IMG/VR virus record: IMGVR_UViG_3300019776_000550 | Span: 27,499-91,498 of that record | Strand: one strand, 5' to 3' | Length of the DNA: 64,000 nucleotides | Origin: a virus | Shown here: positions 17,302 through 22,929 of the stretch, one piece after another | Layout of the letters: every line of letters starts with the position of its first letter | How positions within the stretch are numbered: the first letter of the stretch is position 1 | Made by a program: the position numbers and the translations under genes | Notes under the pieces: model-generated | Told to the model about the DNA's origin: nothing | Database searches by the model: none | Seen by the model: only the letters and a program-made list of their open reading frames with translations

Positions 17302-17470
17302 CTAAATCCTTTTTGACACCTATGATAATTAAAACTAATACTGTTCCATAGATTAAACCATGTATTACAGCTAATGTTGGATTATGCTGAATAGCATAAA
17401 TTGTATCTGTAATCCATAAAAACAGCACTAGTGTTAATGCTGCCAAGAATAAGCTCATAATAGTTTTCAT
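17291..17470 (-). CDS. small membrane protein, 59 aa, two transmembrane segments
   Basis: The frame starts MKTIMSLFLAALTLVLFLWI and has a second hydrophobic stretch (LIYGTVLVLIIIGV) before a charged end KKDLDDN. It overlaps the next gene start by 11 bases. Function unknown; small two-helix membrane proteins in the early region may alter the host envelope, but a holin role is unlikely this far from late genes. Confidence 0.6.
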   Translation of the reverse strand: MKTIMSLFLAALTLVLFLWITDTIYAIQHNPTLAVIHGLIYGTVLVLIIIGVKKDLDDN

Positions 17471-17521
17471 TATTAAAATTATTATTGGTTACTGATTAAT
17501 TAACTGCTGTAATTTAACAAT

Positions 17522-17547
17522 AAAAAGGGAGTTTTTCAACTCCCTTT
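17522..17547 (-). terminator. intrinsic terminator
   Basis: A 10-bp stem (AAAGGGAGTT at 17524-17533 with 17538-17547) followed by TTTATT on the minus strand, 8 bases beyond the stop of the gene at 17555. Confidence 0.85.
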
Positions 17548-17554
17548 GATTTAA

Positions 17555-18388
17555 TTATGCGTTGATTTCTGTTAACATACCAAGATTACGAACTGCATAT
17601 TGGTTTTGTAACCACTCTTGAAATTCAGCATTAAACAATGCACCTTGTTTTACTGCAACAGGAACACTATCAGCAGGGATAACATCATCATGCTTAAATT
17701 CAGCATTATTTTTCAATTCATTTGCTCTAAAACCTGCTAAAGACGCTTGTATGTCAGTAGTAGGTCTTACTACTAATGTAGTAAATTGAAAAATGAGTTT
17801 ATTATTTAATAACAAAACATCACCTCCTTTACCACTACGCTTGGGTTCAAGTGTAATCAAACCTGTTGTGGTAAGCTGTGGCATTTGAAGAGTTGTTGTG
17901 TTATTACGAACAATATACGTAACAAAATTCTTCTTTACTAAACTTTCACTAAAGTTAAATCCATCTTTAATACCATTAGCTTCACAAAAAGCCAATGTTG
18001 TAGTTTGCCAAAAATACTTTTGGCGACTTGAATTTGACACTCTACCCATTAGGAAATAACCTAACAGACTAGAACTGTCTTCAATTTCATCACTTGATTC
18101 AACATTTTGAGTAAACTCAAGTTGAAACGTAAGTGCATTAATACATGTAATACGTTTTTCTTCTTTTGAAGAATTTACAAATGCAGCATTAGGTTCTGCA
18201 TTAAATATTTGTTTATATACAAAACCAAGTTCTTCATGGCTTTTATCAATAAACAAAGCATTTTTACTGGCTTTGATTTCTTCATAAGAAGTCATTCCAG
18301 TAGCTGCAATAGTAGGTTTTGTTATTTTAACTTTGTTAACAATAACTGGATTTGTGATTTCGAACGGATTTGAAATTTCAGTTGACAT
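17555..18388 (-). CDS. hypothetical, probably abundant protein, 277 aa
   Basis: Not recognised. Soluble, with a Pro/Ile-rich N-terminus (SNPFEITNPVIVNKVKITKP), a Ser/Glu-rich middle (VESSDEIEDSSSLLG) and a beta-rich C-terminal half with KRSGKGGDVLLLNN. It is a single-gene unit with its own terminator, and it uses CGC/CGT arginine codons, which in this genome mark the major capsid and other likely abundant proteins. A DNA-binding or structural housekeeping role is possible, but nothing proves it. Confidence 0.55.
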   Translation of the reverse strand: MSTEISNPFEITNPVIVNKVKITKPTIAATGMTSYEEIKASKNALFIDKSHEELGFVYKQIFNAEPNAAFVNSSKEEKRITCINALTFQLEFTQNVESSDEIEDSSSLLGYFLMGRVSNSSRQKYFWQTTTLAFCEANGIKDGFNFSESLVKKNFVTYIVRNNTTTLQMPQLTTTGLITLEPKRSGKGGDVLLLNNKLIFQFTTLVVRPTTDIQASLAGFRANELKNNAEFKHDDVIPADSVPVAVKQGALFNAEFQEWLQNQYAVRNLGMLTEINA

Positions 18389-18413
18389 AGTTTGATTTAT
18401 TTAAGTTGGTTTG

Positions 18414-18432
18414 AAAAAAAAAAAAAAAAAAA
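18414..18432. repeat. 19-base homopolymer tract (A on plus, T on minus)
   Basis: Nineteen As in a row on the plus strand, between the stop at 18442 and the start at 18388. On the minus-strand transcript this is a U19 tract without an upstream hairpin. It is a likely slippage site and may vary in length within a population. Confidence 0.85.
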
Positions 18433-18441
18433 TATAAGATG

Positions 18442-18696
18442 TTAATATACTACATTGTTCAATCTCAATGATTTAAGATTTTGTTTCTTAATCCATTGTG
18501 AATTATTGAGAACAGATAAAATCTGTTTACGTGCGTCATAATATGACTTAGCATGTACAGATATGACAAATTCATATCTAGTATTTCCAAACTGTTTATC
18601 TTTACTTTCTGTTTCTCTACCTGTATAACTACAAGTATTTACTTTAGAAATTGAAATTTGTTTACCAAATAAATCTACAATACCCGTGTATATCAT
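18442..18696 (-). CDS. hypothetical protein, 84 aa
   Basis: Unknown. Basic, mixed alpha/beta (VISVHAKSYYDARKQILSVL). It overlaps the gene at 18693 by 4 bases (ATGA) and ends next to the U19 tract. Confidence 0.6.
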   Translation of the reverse strand: MIYTGIVDLFGKQISISKVNTCSYTGRETESKDKQFGNTRYEFVISVHAKSYYDARKQILSVLNNSQWIKKQNLKSLRLNNVVY

Positions 18697-18899
18697 AATT
18701 TAAAATAATTGTTTTCAATTTCTTTTTCATATTCAACATGTTCAATAGCTTGTTCTATGTTATGAGGACATGTACTTTGTACTCTTTGATTGTTTCTCAC
18801 AATCATTTTAAGAGTATTACGTAGATGATTGATGTCCATAGCATCAATATCTACATATTTTCCATCTTTAGTTCTCCAATATACTTTTTCCATTGTCAT
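18693..18899 (-). CDS. hypothetical protein, 68 aa
   Basis: Unknown. A frame opens at 18929, but that start lies inside the terminator hairpin 18910-18937, so I place the start at ATG 18899 (MTMEKVYWRT); ATG 18893 is also possible. Helical, with one Cys and a His-rich centre (CPHNIEQAIEHVE). Confidence 0.55.
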   Translation of the reverse strand: MTMEKVYWRTKDGKYVDIDAMDINHLRNTLKMIVRNNQRVQSTCPHNIEQAIEHVEYEKEIENNYFKL

Positions 18900-18909
18900 A
18901 AATTTTTTA

Positions 18910-18937
18910 AAAAGGAAGTGATTTTTCACTTCCTTTT
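18910..18937 (-). terminator. intrinsic terminator, possibly bidirectional
   Basis: A perfect 12-bp stem (AAAAGGAAGTGA at 18910-18921 with 18926-18937) and a TTTT loop, 8 bases past the stop of the gene at 18945. The T run after it on the minus strand is short (five Ts). Confidence 0.75.
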
Positions 18938-18944
18938 GTTTGAT

Positions 18945-19289
18945 TTACATCAACCACTTATTTGCATTTTGTTGATGGTATTCAACCATCAAGTTAGCTT
19001 TTTGTGGATTCAAATAAATCCACATTTGCTTCGCCGTTTTGTACTCATCGTACACTTTCTTTGCATTTATGCAAGTAAATTCGTACATGTCAATAACATG
19101 TACAACTTGCTCTACGTTTTCTCCTCCTGCTGCTTTAGGAAGAGTGAAGTAGAATACCATTTCTCCTATACAAGCGGCAATTTGAAAATTGCCCTTGCAG
19201 AAAATCTTTCCTGTTGGAAATACAGCGGTGAAATTTAATTCACCATTTCCAAACGTCTTTGTGATTTTAATTCCGTTAATGTTATTCAT
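18945..19289 (-). CDS. hypothetical protein, 114 aa
   Basis: Unknown. The first half is a beta-rich domain (GNGELNFTAVFPTGKIFCKG, GEMVFYFTLPKAAGG), the second half helical (KKVYDEYKTAKQMWIYLNPQ). Base composition is richer in G+C than most neighbours, as also seen in the genes at 22145 and 22699, which may mark later acquisition. It overlaps the membrane protein gene at 19282 by 8 bases. Confidence 0.6.
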   Translation of the reverse strand: MNNINGIKITKTFGNGELNFTAVFPTGKIFCKGNFQIAACIGEMVFYFTLPKAAGGENVEQVVHVIDMYEFTCINAKKVYDEYKTAKQMWIYLNPQKANLMVEYHQQNANKWLM

Positions 19290-19479
19290 GTTCTTCTATG
19301 TTTAGTGATGTTAAAAATGAAACCATACCCACGATACATAAGTTGTATGTGGCAAAAAATAATTTAACATAAGAGACATGAATGTCTATTACATTAAAAA
19401 ATAAATATTCTGCTAATATCAATAACACATATATAAAAAGTGTCATTAATATTATAAAAATTAATCTTGTTATTTTCAT
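19282..19479 (-). CDS. small membrane protein, 65 aa
   Basis: Two predicted transmembrane helices (LIFIILMTLFIYVLLILAEY and LFFATYNLCIVGMVSFLT) and little else. The start codon is directly preceded by a run of As (9 before the ATG) in place of a Shine-Dalgarno site. Function unknown. Confidence 0.6.
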   Translation of the reverse strand: MKITRLIFIILMTLFIYVLLILAEYLFFNVIDIHVSYVKLFFATYNLCIVGMVSFLTSLNIEEHE

Positions 19480-19496
19480 TTTTTTTTTGTGATTAA

Positions 19497-19535
19497 AATA
19501 AAATATTCCTATTCAGTAAAACTAAATAGGAATAT
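19497..19535 (-). terminator. intrinsic terminator
   Basis: An 11-bp stem (ATATTCCTATT at 19503-19513 with 19525-19535), followed by TTTTATTTT on the minus strand. It lies 18 bases past the stop of the gene at 19553. Confidence 0.7.
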
Positions 19536-19552
19536 AATCATTTGTCCATCAT

Positions 19553-19768
19553 TTATCTGAAATATACGAAAATGTCGTCGTATATTTCAGATACAACCAC
19601 TACTGCTCCAATAAGAGCAAACATTAGACCGCCACCTATTAAATAGGCGACTGACATTATTACTTCATGGTAATTAATGTCAAATATAAGACTGATAAAG
19701 GCTGCAGGAATTACGAATAGAATAGACCATACAGCTACAAATCCAATAAGACAAATTAATGCTTTCAT
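19553..19768 (-). CDS. small membrane protein, 71 aa
   Basis: Two hydrophobic segments (LIGFVAVWSILFVIPAAFIS and MSVAYLIGGGLMFALIGAVV) with an acidic C-terminus (SEIYDDIFVYF). A 14-base poly(A) tract lies just upstream of the start on the minus strand. Unknown; similar in layout to the gene at 19282. Confidence 0.6.
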   Translation of the reverse strand: MKALICLIGFVAVWSILFVIPAAFISLIFDINYHEVIMSVAYLIGGGLMFALIGAVVVVSEIYDDIFVYFR

Positions 19769-19861
19769 TTTATTTTTTTTTTTTTTAAGGTTTATGTTCT
19801 TTTTTCTTCACTCTGCTTTTTACAAGGACTTGTGACCTTCTATATTAAATATAGGTAGCAT

Positions 19862-19897
19862 TAAAGAAAAAGCATCTATTCTCCCAACAGATGCTTT
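19862..19897 (-). terminator. intrinsic terminator
   Basis: A 9-bp stem (AAAGCATCT at 19869-19877 with 19889-19897) followed by TTCTTTAA on the minus strand, 11 bases past the stop of the small gene at 19909. Confidence 0.7.
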
Positions 19898-19908
19898 GAA
19901 TAGTTGTG

Positions 19909-20049
19909 CTACACTTTTACACAACTAAGAATCAAGGAACTTTCATCCTTAATAATAGAAATAGCTTCCATAACAGAAGAAGCTTCAATTTCCATATTAA
20001 GAACAATAATTCCTGTTCTCAGACGGTAACTTACTAAATACTTGTTCAT
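19909..20049 (-). CDS. hypothetical small protein, 46 aa
   Basis: Frame starting MNKYLVSYRLRTGIIVLNME and ending SCVKV, with a beta-strand/helix pattern (EIEASSVMEAISIIKDESS). It ends in TAG and is followed by a proper terminator. Similar small proteins with an 'ASS-MEAI' helix are seen as phage hypothetical proteins, but no function is known. Confidence 0.5.
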   Translation of the reverse strand: MNKYLVSYRLRTGIIVLNMEIEASSVMEAISIIKDESSLILSCVKV

Positions 20050-20082
20050 AGTATTAGGTTTAAATGTAAGAAAATAGAATTA

Positions 20083-20253
20083 CTATTGAATTTTAATAAT
20101 TCCGTCATAATCTACGGAATATATCAAAAATCTTTTATCTCTTATCTCTCTCCAGATAGAAGCATTTTTCAGAGTTTTTAATCTTTCTAACGCATCTTCT
20201 AATGATTCAAACCATATATATTCATAGTCTGAATTAAATATAAAGTATTCCAT
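20083..20253 (-). CDS. hypothetical small protein, 56 aa
   Basis: Frame starting MEYFIFNSDYEYIWFESLED and ending YDGIIKIQ, TAG stop. The beta-alpha pattern resembles that of the protein at 19909 (a short strand, then a helix with Glu/Ala/Leu). It stands alone with 33-73 base gaps. Function unknown. Confidence 0.5.
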   Translation of the reverse strand: MEYFIFNSDYEYIWFESLEDALERLKTLKNASIWREIRDKRFLIYSVDYDGIIKIQ

Positions 20254-20326
20254 AATAAACAATTAAAAATGAATAAAACAGAATTGTGACAGTTTCTAAG
20301 ATAACTGACAAAACTTATTGTTTGCA

Positions 20327-20548
20327 TTACAATATTGTAACACCTGTTAAAACTCTTGAAGTTGTATTATTTACAACTTCATAAAATTCCCAAACCATGT
20401 CTCCATTGTTATAATTAAACATAGAGACATAAATAGAATTAGAATCATAACATTCTAATTCTATAAATTCTTTCCATGCTTTTTCCAAACCATTTTCATG
20501 GTTTGTATGAGTTGGGAAAAATTCAATAAATTTCAATTCTTTCAACAT
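20327..20548 (-). CDS. hypothetical protein, 73 aa
   Basis: Unknown soluble protein (FFPTHTNHENGLEKAWKEF...MFNYNNGDMVWEFYEV). It overlaps the gene at 20542 by 7 bases. Confidence 0.55.
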   Translation of the reverse strand: MLKELKFIEFFPTHTNHENGLEKAWKEFIELECYDSNSIYVSMFNYNNGDMVWEFYEVVNNTTSRVLTGVTIL

Positions 20549-20742
20549 AAATCTTCTATTTTTAAATCTAAAACTGGAAGTTCTTTTACTATTTTGTAAT
20601 AATAACTTTCTGAGTCATCAGTAGGTTGATTATTAACAAAATTCTGAACTTTTTCTAAGTCTTTTTCTTGTATCTTACCTAGTAAGATATTTTCATCACA
20701 GTGTCCTTTACCGTGATAATAATATTTGAATAAATACATCAT
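20542..20742 (-). CDS. hypothetical protein, 66 aa
   Basis: Unknown. Starts MMYLFKYYYHGKGHCDENIL. The ATG is directly preceded by 12 As on the minus strand. It is the first gene downstream of the hairpin-rich tract. Confidence 0.55.
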   Translation of the reverse strand: MMYLFKYYYHGKGHCDENILLGKIQEKDLEKVQNFVNNQPTDDSESYYYKIVKELPVLDLKIEDLC

Positions 20743-20783
20743 TTTTTTTTTTTTGATTTAATTACACAGCTTAAAATAAAATA

Positions 20784-20891
20784 ATTACAATTGTATGATT
20801 TAATGCAAGTAGTTTGATTAACTTCTCGGAACTAACTTTCATAAGAATTTCTTCTTATAACCAGTACATCCTTTGCACATACAATTGTAAT
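20784..20891. repeat. 14-bp perfect inverted repeat enclosing smaller stems
   Basis: ATTACAATTGTATG at 20784-20797 is exactly complementary to 20878-20891. Inside, TGCAA/TTGCA extends the stem and ATAAGAA/TTCTTAT (near 20840-20858) forms a hairpin, so a multi-branched RNA of about 108 nt can form on either strand. Confidence 0.7.
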
Positions 20892-20943
20892 TAATTGTTT
20901 TTAAATGTTCGGTTGTGTCTGTTTTGTATATCACAACTTTATC

Positions 20944-20995
20944 TTACACATCTATTGAGAAACCTCCAATGTCTCAAATGTTTTTCAATGTGTAA
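20944..20995. repeat. nested hairpin
   Basis: Outer stem TTACACAT (20944-20951) with ATGTGTAA (20988-20995); inner stem TTGAGA (20955-20960) with TCTCAA (20972-20977). Confidence 0.6.
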
Positions 20996-21005
20996 ACCAG
21001 ATGCT

Positions 21006-21086
21006 TTACTTCAAACATTTCAAAGCTTCAATGGAGTTTGTAAGCTTTGAATAACAATGACCTTTTAACTTACATGATTTTCTCAT
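21006..21086 (-). CDS. possible micro-ORF, 26 aa, Cys-containing
   Basis: Starts MRKSCKLKGHCY and ends ALKCLK. Its ATG lies inside the stem of the hairpin 21070-21090, so translation could be gated by that structure. Length alone does not prove coding. Confidence 0.2.
   Translation of the reverse strand: MRKSCKLKGHCYSKLTNSIEALKCLK
21019..21051. repeat. 10-bp hairpin
   Basis: TTCAAAGCTT at 21019-21028 pairs perfectly with 21042-21051 across a 13-base loop. Confidence 0.65.
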
Positions 21087-21090
21087 GTAA
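21070..21090. repeat. 8-bp hairpin with 5-base loop
   Basis: TTACATGA at 21070-21077 pairs with TCATGTAA at 21083-21090. On the minus strand the stem covers the start codon of the micro-ORF 21006-21086. Confidence 0.65.
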
Positions 21091-21177
21091 AACTTTTATA
21101 AAAGTAGTTTCAAGATTTATTTAGACACGTTTATCTCATCATCAGATTGTTTTCGTGTATATTTTAATTCAAAACTT

Positions 21178-21266
21178 AATAATAAAACAACAACTCTAGG
21201 TGTACATATCATAGGTAGTGAGCCTATGTACATATTTTTCACAGTTGAGCGTTGTTGCTTTATTAT
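21178..21266. repeat. long imperfect inverted repeat with inner hairpin
   Basis: The arm 21178-21196 pairs with 21247-21266 over about 18 bp with two extra or mismatched bases. The interior holds a CATAGG/CCTATG hairpin. The predicted RNA is about 89 nt and rod-like. Confidence 0.65.
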
Positions 21267-21282
21267 CTACTTCTAATAACAT
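21196..21282 (-). CDS. possible micro-ORF, 28 aa
   Basis: Starts MLLEVDNKATTLNCEKYVHR and stops with TAG at 21196, exactly at the edge of the inverted-repeat arm 21178-21196. Coding is uncertain, since most of it coincides with the structured element. Confidence 0.2.
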   Translation of the reverse strand: MLLEVDNKATTLNCEKYVHRLTTYDMYT

Positions 21283-21303
21283 CAGTTGTCTTTTGTTATT
21301 AGA
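21272..21303. repeat. 10-bp perfect hairpin
   Basis: TCTAATAACA at 21272-21281 pairs with TGTTATTAGA at 21294-21303, loop 12 bases. Confidence 0.7.
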
Positions 21304-21410
21304 TTCACCTTCTGTTCACTCTAAGCAAGTACGTGTTATTGTATTAACACAATGCGATATGAGCATAAACAGTTTTCATCTCCTTATTTAAGGGAAACTA
21401 GGTTAGTCAA

Positions 21411-21500
21411 AAAAAAAAGAAGTAGTTTATTCTTTCAGATGTCTTTTAAAAAGACGGAAAGATGGACACAGCTGACATTGTAAGCAGTCCTACTTCTTTT
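21411..21500 (-). ncRNA. candidate small structured RNA with three-way junction and 3' U run
   Basis: On the minus strand the 11-bp closing stem (21490-21500 with 21415-21425) encloses one arm made of GGAC/GTCC plus GCT/AGC (about 21464-21489) and another made of TCTTTC/GAAAGA capped by GTCTT/AAGAC (21431-21462). The 3' strand of the closing stem runs into more Ts, so the RNA would end like an intrinsic terminator transcript. The fold is read by eye, and expression is not shown. Confidence 0.4.
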
Positions 21501-21507
21501 ACGTAAT

Positions 21508-21531
21508 CCTACCATCATGTCACTAGGTAGG
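21508..21531. repeat. 6-bp GC-containing hairpin
   Basis: CCTACC at 21508-21513 pairs with GGTAGG at 21526-21531. Confidence 0.5.
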
Positions 21532-21541
21532 TTTCCCACTC

Positions 21542-21590
21542 AACCTTCTATCATTATGATAGCTAACCCTTGTGAAGTTAGAATGAGGTT
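21542..21590. repeat. three-way-junction-like element
   Basis: Closing stem AACCT/AGGTT (21542-21546, 21586-21590) encloses CTATCA/TGATAG (21548-21562) and CTAAC/GTTAG (21563-21581), two adjacent hairpins. Confidence 0.5.
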
Positions 21591-21591
21591 T

Positions 21592-21650
21592 TAAGAATCG
21601 TTAGTTTTATTCTGTTGCCAAGAAAAACTAACAAAAAACTCCGAATCTTA
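21592..21650 (-). terminator. nested hairpin downstream of the zinc-motif gene
   Basis: Inner 9-bp stem GTTAGTTTT (21600-21608) with 21624-21632, and an outer 8-of-9-bp stem (21592-21600 with 21642-21650). It begins right after the stop of the gene at 21652, so it may end that transcript or be the first element of the structured tract. The following T run on the minus strand is weak. Confidence 0.45.
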
Positions 21651-21651
21651 T

Positions 21652-22041
21652 TCAGTCGCAGAGTTCAGACCTAACACAACCTGAATGTGCAAATGGAAAT
21701 CCATCATACATTCCACCTCCGCAATGACTACAAGTAGTCTCTGCAAAAGTGTCATGGATTTTTTCCATTGCTTCATTGGTTGCTGGTTCAGACATCAACT
21801 CTAGCAATACTTTCCTTAAATCATAAGGATTATGGACTTTGTAAGTATTATGCTCACAATCCATAGCGTATGCAGAGTCAATATTCTCATGCGTTATGTT
21901 TATACACTTATTATTGTAATAAGCTGATAAGCAATAAACATGAGGTAGTCTGTGACCATTAAAGTCTAAACCAAACTGCTCTACAAGGACTAATTCTGTC
22001 ATTGTTTTACAATTTAATTTAAAAAGTTTTTCTACTAACAT
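21652..22041 (-). CDS. hypothetical protein with C-terminal zinc-binding-like motif
   Basis: Unknown. The C-terminus reads TTCSHCGGGMYDGFPFAHSG followed by C, so CxxC plus H and C could bind zinc. A second in-frame start at 22002 (MTELVLVEQFGLDF) has an A-rich leader and may be the real one; the first ATG lies within a weak hairpin. The gene is flanked by hairpin-rich spacers on both sides and is not coupled to a neighbour. Confidence 0.55.
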   Translation of the reverse strand: MLVEKLFKLNCKTMTELVLVEQFGLDFNGHRLPHVYCLSAYYNNKCINITHENIDSAYAMDCEHNTYKVHNPYDLRKVLLELMSEPATNEAMEKIHDTFAETTCSHCGGGMYDGFPFAHSGCVRSELCD

Positions 22042-22144
22042 AACTTCTAGTAGATAAAGTGATACTAATTACCTGTTGATTCTCAAGATGTATCAAGTCT
22101 TGATTCCTTATACTCAGTTAGCAGGTTCTGAGTTTAGGATTGAG
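22042..22144. other. 103-base spacer with short hairpins
   Basis: Contains TCAAGA/TCTTGA and ACTCAG/CTGAGT stems with loops of about 10 bases, continuing the structured character of the tract further left. No coding frame of note. Confidence 0.4.
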
Positions 22145-22510
22145 TTACAGAGTAACCACTTTCTCTCTCAAATTACGAGAGACATGGTTTCTCAATGTCT
22201 GCAAATCTGCCTGTTCTTTACAGACAAACTCTCCATTTGCTTCTCTAACAAGAGTAGCAATAATAGGAAAGTTCCCTGTAAGTCCATGCAGTGCTACTAA
22301 TACCATAGTAGCTAATGCAGACATTCCTGGAACTGCTACCGTAACAACAGTATTACTTTCAACCCCTAAAGATTGAAGATACTTTGTTACAGCTTCCAAA
22401 TTTTCCCCAAATGGTTTTTCAGGGTTAATTTGAACAGTTCCATGAAACTCAAATCCTAATTCATCAAGACTCTTGTTAAAGTGTCCTGACAAGTTAAGTT
22501 TCTTGTTCAT
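22145..22510 (-). CDS. Csx15-like (CARF-related) protein, candidate type III CRISPR counter-signalling factor
   Basis: A 121-aa protein starting MNKKLNLSGHFNKSLDELGF. Pattern: an N-terminal strand ending in a small-residue/His turn (LSGH), a VQINPEKPF strand, a central helix (ENLEAVTKYLQSLGV), a VVTVAVPGMSALATMVLVAL helix start, LHGLTGNFPIIATLVRE, and a closing helix LQTLRNHVSRNLRE. This order matches what I remember of the CRISPR-associated Csx15 family ('NFS/GHP...LHGrxGyFP...NLQxVRd'), a small CARF-like Rossmann protein tied to type III systems and cyclic oligoadenylates. No cas gene is nearby. A longer frame opens at 22558, but ATG 22510 has a better leader. The family match is from memory, not from a search. 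Confidence 0.5.
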   Translation of the reverse strand: MNKKLNLSGHFNKSLDELGFEFHGTVQINPEKPFGENLEAVTKYLQSLGVESNTVVTVAVPGMSALATMVLVALHGLTGNFPIIATLVREANGEFVCKEQADLQTLRNHVSRNLREKVVTL

Positions 22511-22558
22511 TTTTAAGGAACGTAGGAAACTAATGTGTTCTATTCTAAGTAAGAACAC

Positions 22559-22689
22559 TTAACTTGCAACCACTAAAGTAGGTTACTTTCACTTTGTAGC
22601 ATATTTAAAAATCTGGAGGTAATGCTACTTAACCTCACTGTTAGCTTTTTATATAAAAAAGCTAAAAAAACAAAAACAAAAAGAAAAAA
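22559..22689. other. spacer with hairpins between the Csx15-like gene and the gene at 22699
   Basis: Holds GTAGCAT/ATGCTAC (near 22598-22631) and TTAGCTTTTT/AAAAAGCTAA (near 22641-22668) stems; just upstream GTGTTCT/AGAACAC (near 22533-22557) covers the region before the start codon. No gene is visible. Confidence 0.45.
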
Positions 22690-22710
22690 AAGCTAGGATT
22701 AACCTAGCTT
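22682..22710 (-). terminator. intrinsic terminator overlapping a stop codon
   Basis: An 8-bp stem (AAGCTAGG at 22690-22697 with 22703-22710) whose loop holds the TAA stop of the gene at 22699, followed by a long T-rich run on the minus strand. Confidence 0.75.
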
Positions 22711-22929
22711 GAATTTCTGGATGATAGCGTCTAACACGCTATCAGCAACACCGTAACCATTTGCGTATTCAATAACACTGACTTCTGCATCAGTGAATTT
22801 CTCCGCGATACATATTAACGTTTGCGAAGCTTTTGACAGCTTCTCGTAAATTTCGTCGGTGACTTCCACACCTTTTCTGCCCGATACCTTTCTATCGGTA
22901 TCTTTAACATCTAACTTTATCTGAGCCAT
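22699..22929 (-). CDS. hypothetical protein, 76 aa, first gene of the leftward early arm
   Basis: Unknown. Helical (EIYEKLSKASQTLICIAEKF), basic N-terminus, with a C-terminal GYGVADSVLDAIIQKFKLG. Its G+C content is higher than the regional average. As the first gene left of the divergent control region and with its own terminator, it is probably expressed immediately after infection; small proteins in this position are often host-takeover or anti-defence factors, which is only inference here. Confidence 0.6.
   Translation of the reverse strand: MAQIKLDVKDTDRKVSGRKGVEVTDEIYEKLSKASQTLICIAEKFTDAEVSVIEYANGYGVADSVLDAIIQKFKLG

Larger units (their letters stand above)
20755..21651. other. 0.9-kb non-coding tract packed with RNA/DNA hairpins
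   Basis: No convincing gene longer than 28 codons on either strand. I count at least ten separate inverted-repeat structures with stems of 6-14 bp, roughly one every 60-90 bases. Several nest as three-way junctions. The nearest known analogues are phage-encoded small structured RNAs or processed leader RNAs. I checked for tRNA signatures (T-loop TTCNA, CCA-type acceptor stems) and found none. Individual elements are listed separately. Confidence 0.7.

Noticed and set aside
18825-19238. 137-codon plus-strand frame
   Set aside because: Runs against two minus-strand genes and across their terminator; no independent start context.
21435-21518. 27-codon minus-strand frame starting MMVGLRKRSRTAYN
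   Set aside because: Lies across the closing stem of the three-way-junction element; coincidental coding is more likely.
20755-21651. CRISPR array or tRNA cluster in the hairpin tract
   Set aside because: No direct repeats with regular spacers and no T-loop or acceptor-stem signatures; the hairpins have different sequences.
22076-22376. Two plus-strand frames across the Csx15-like gene
   Set aside because: Both are antisense to the better-supported minus-strand gene and begin in the structured spacer.
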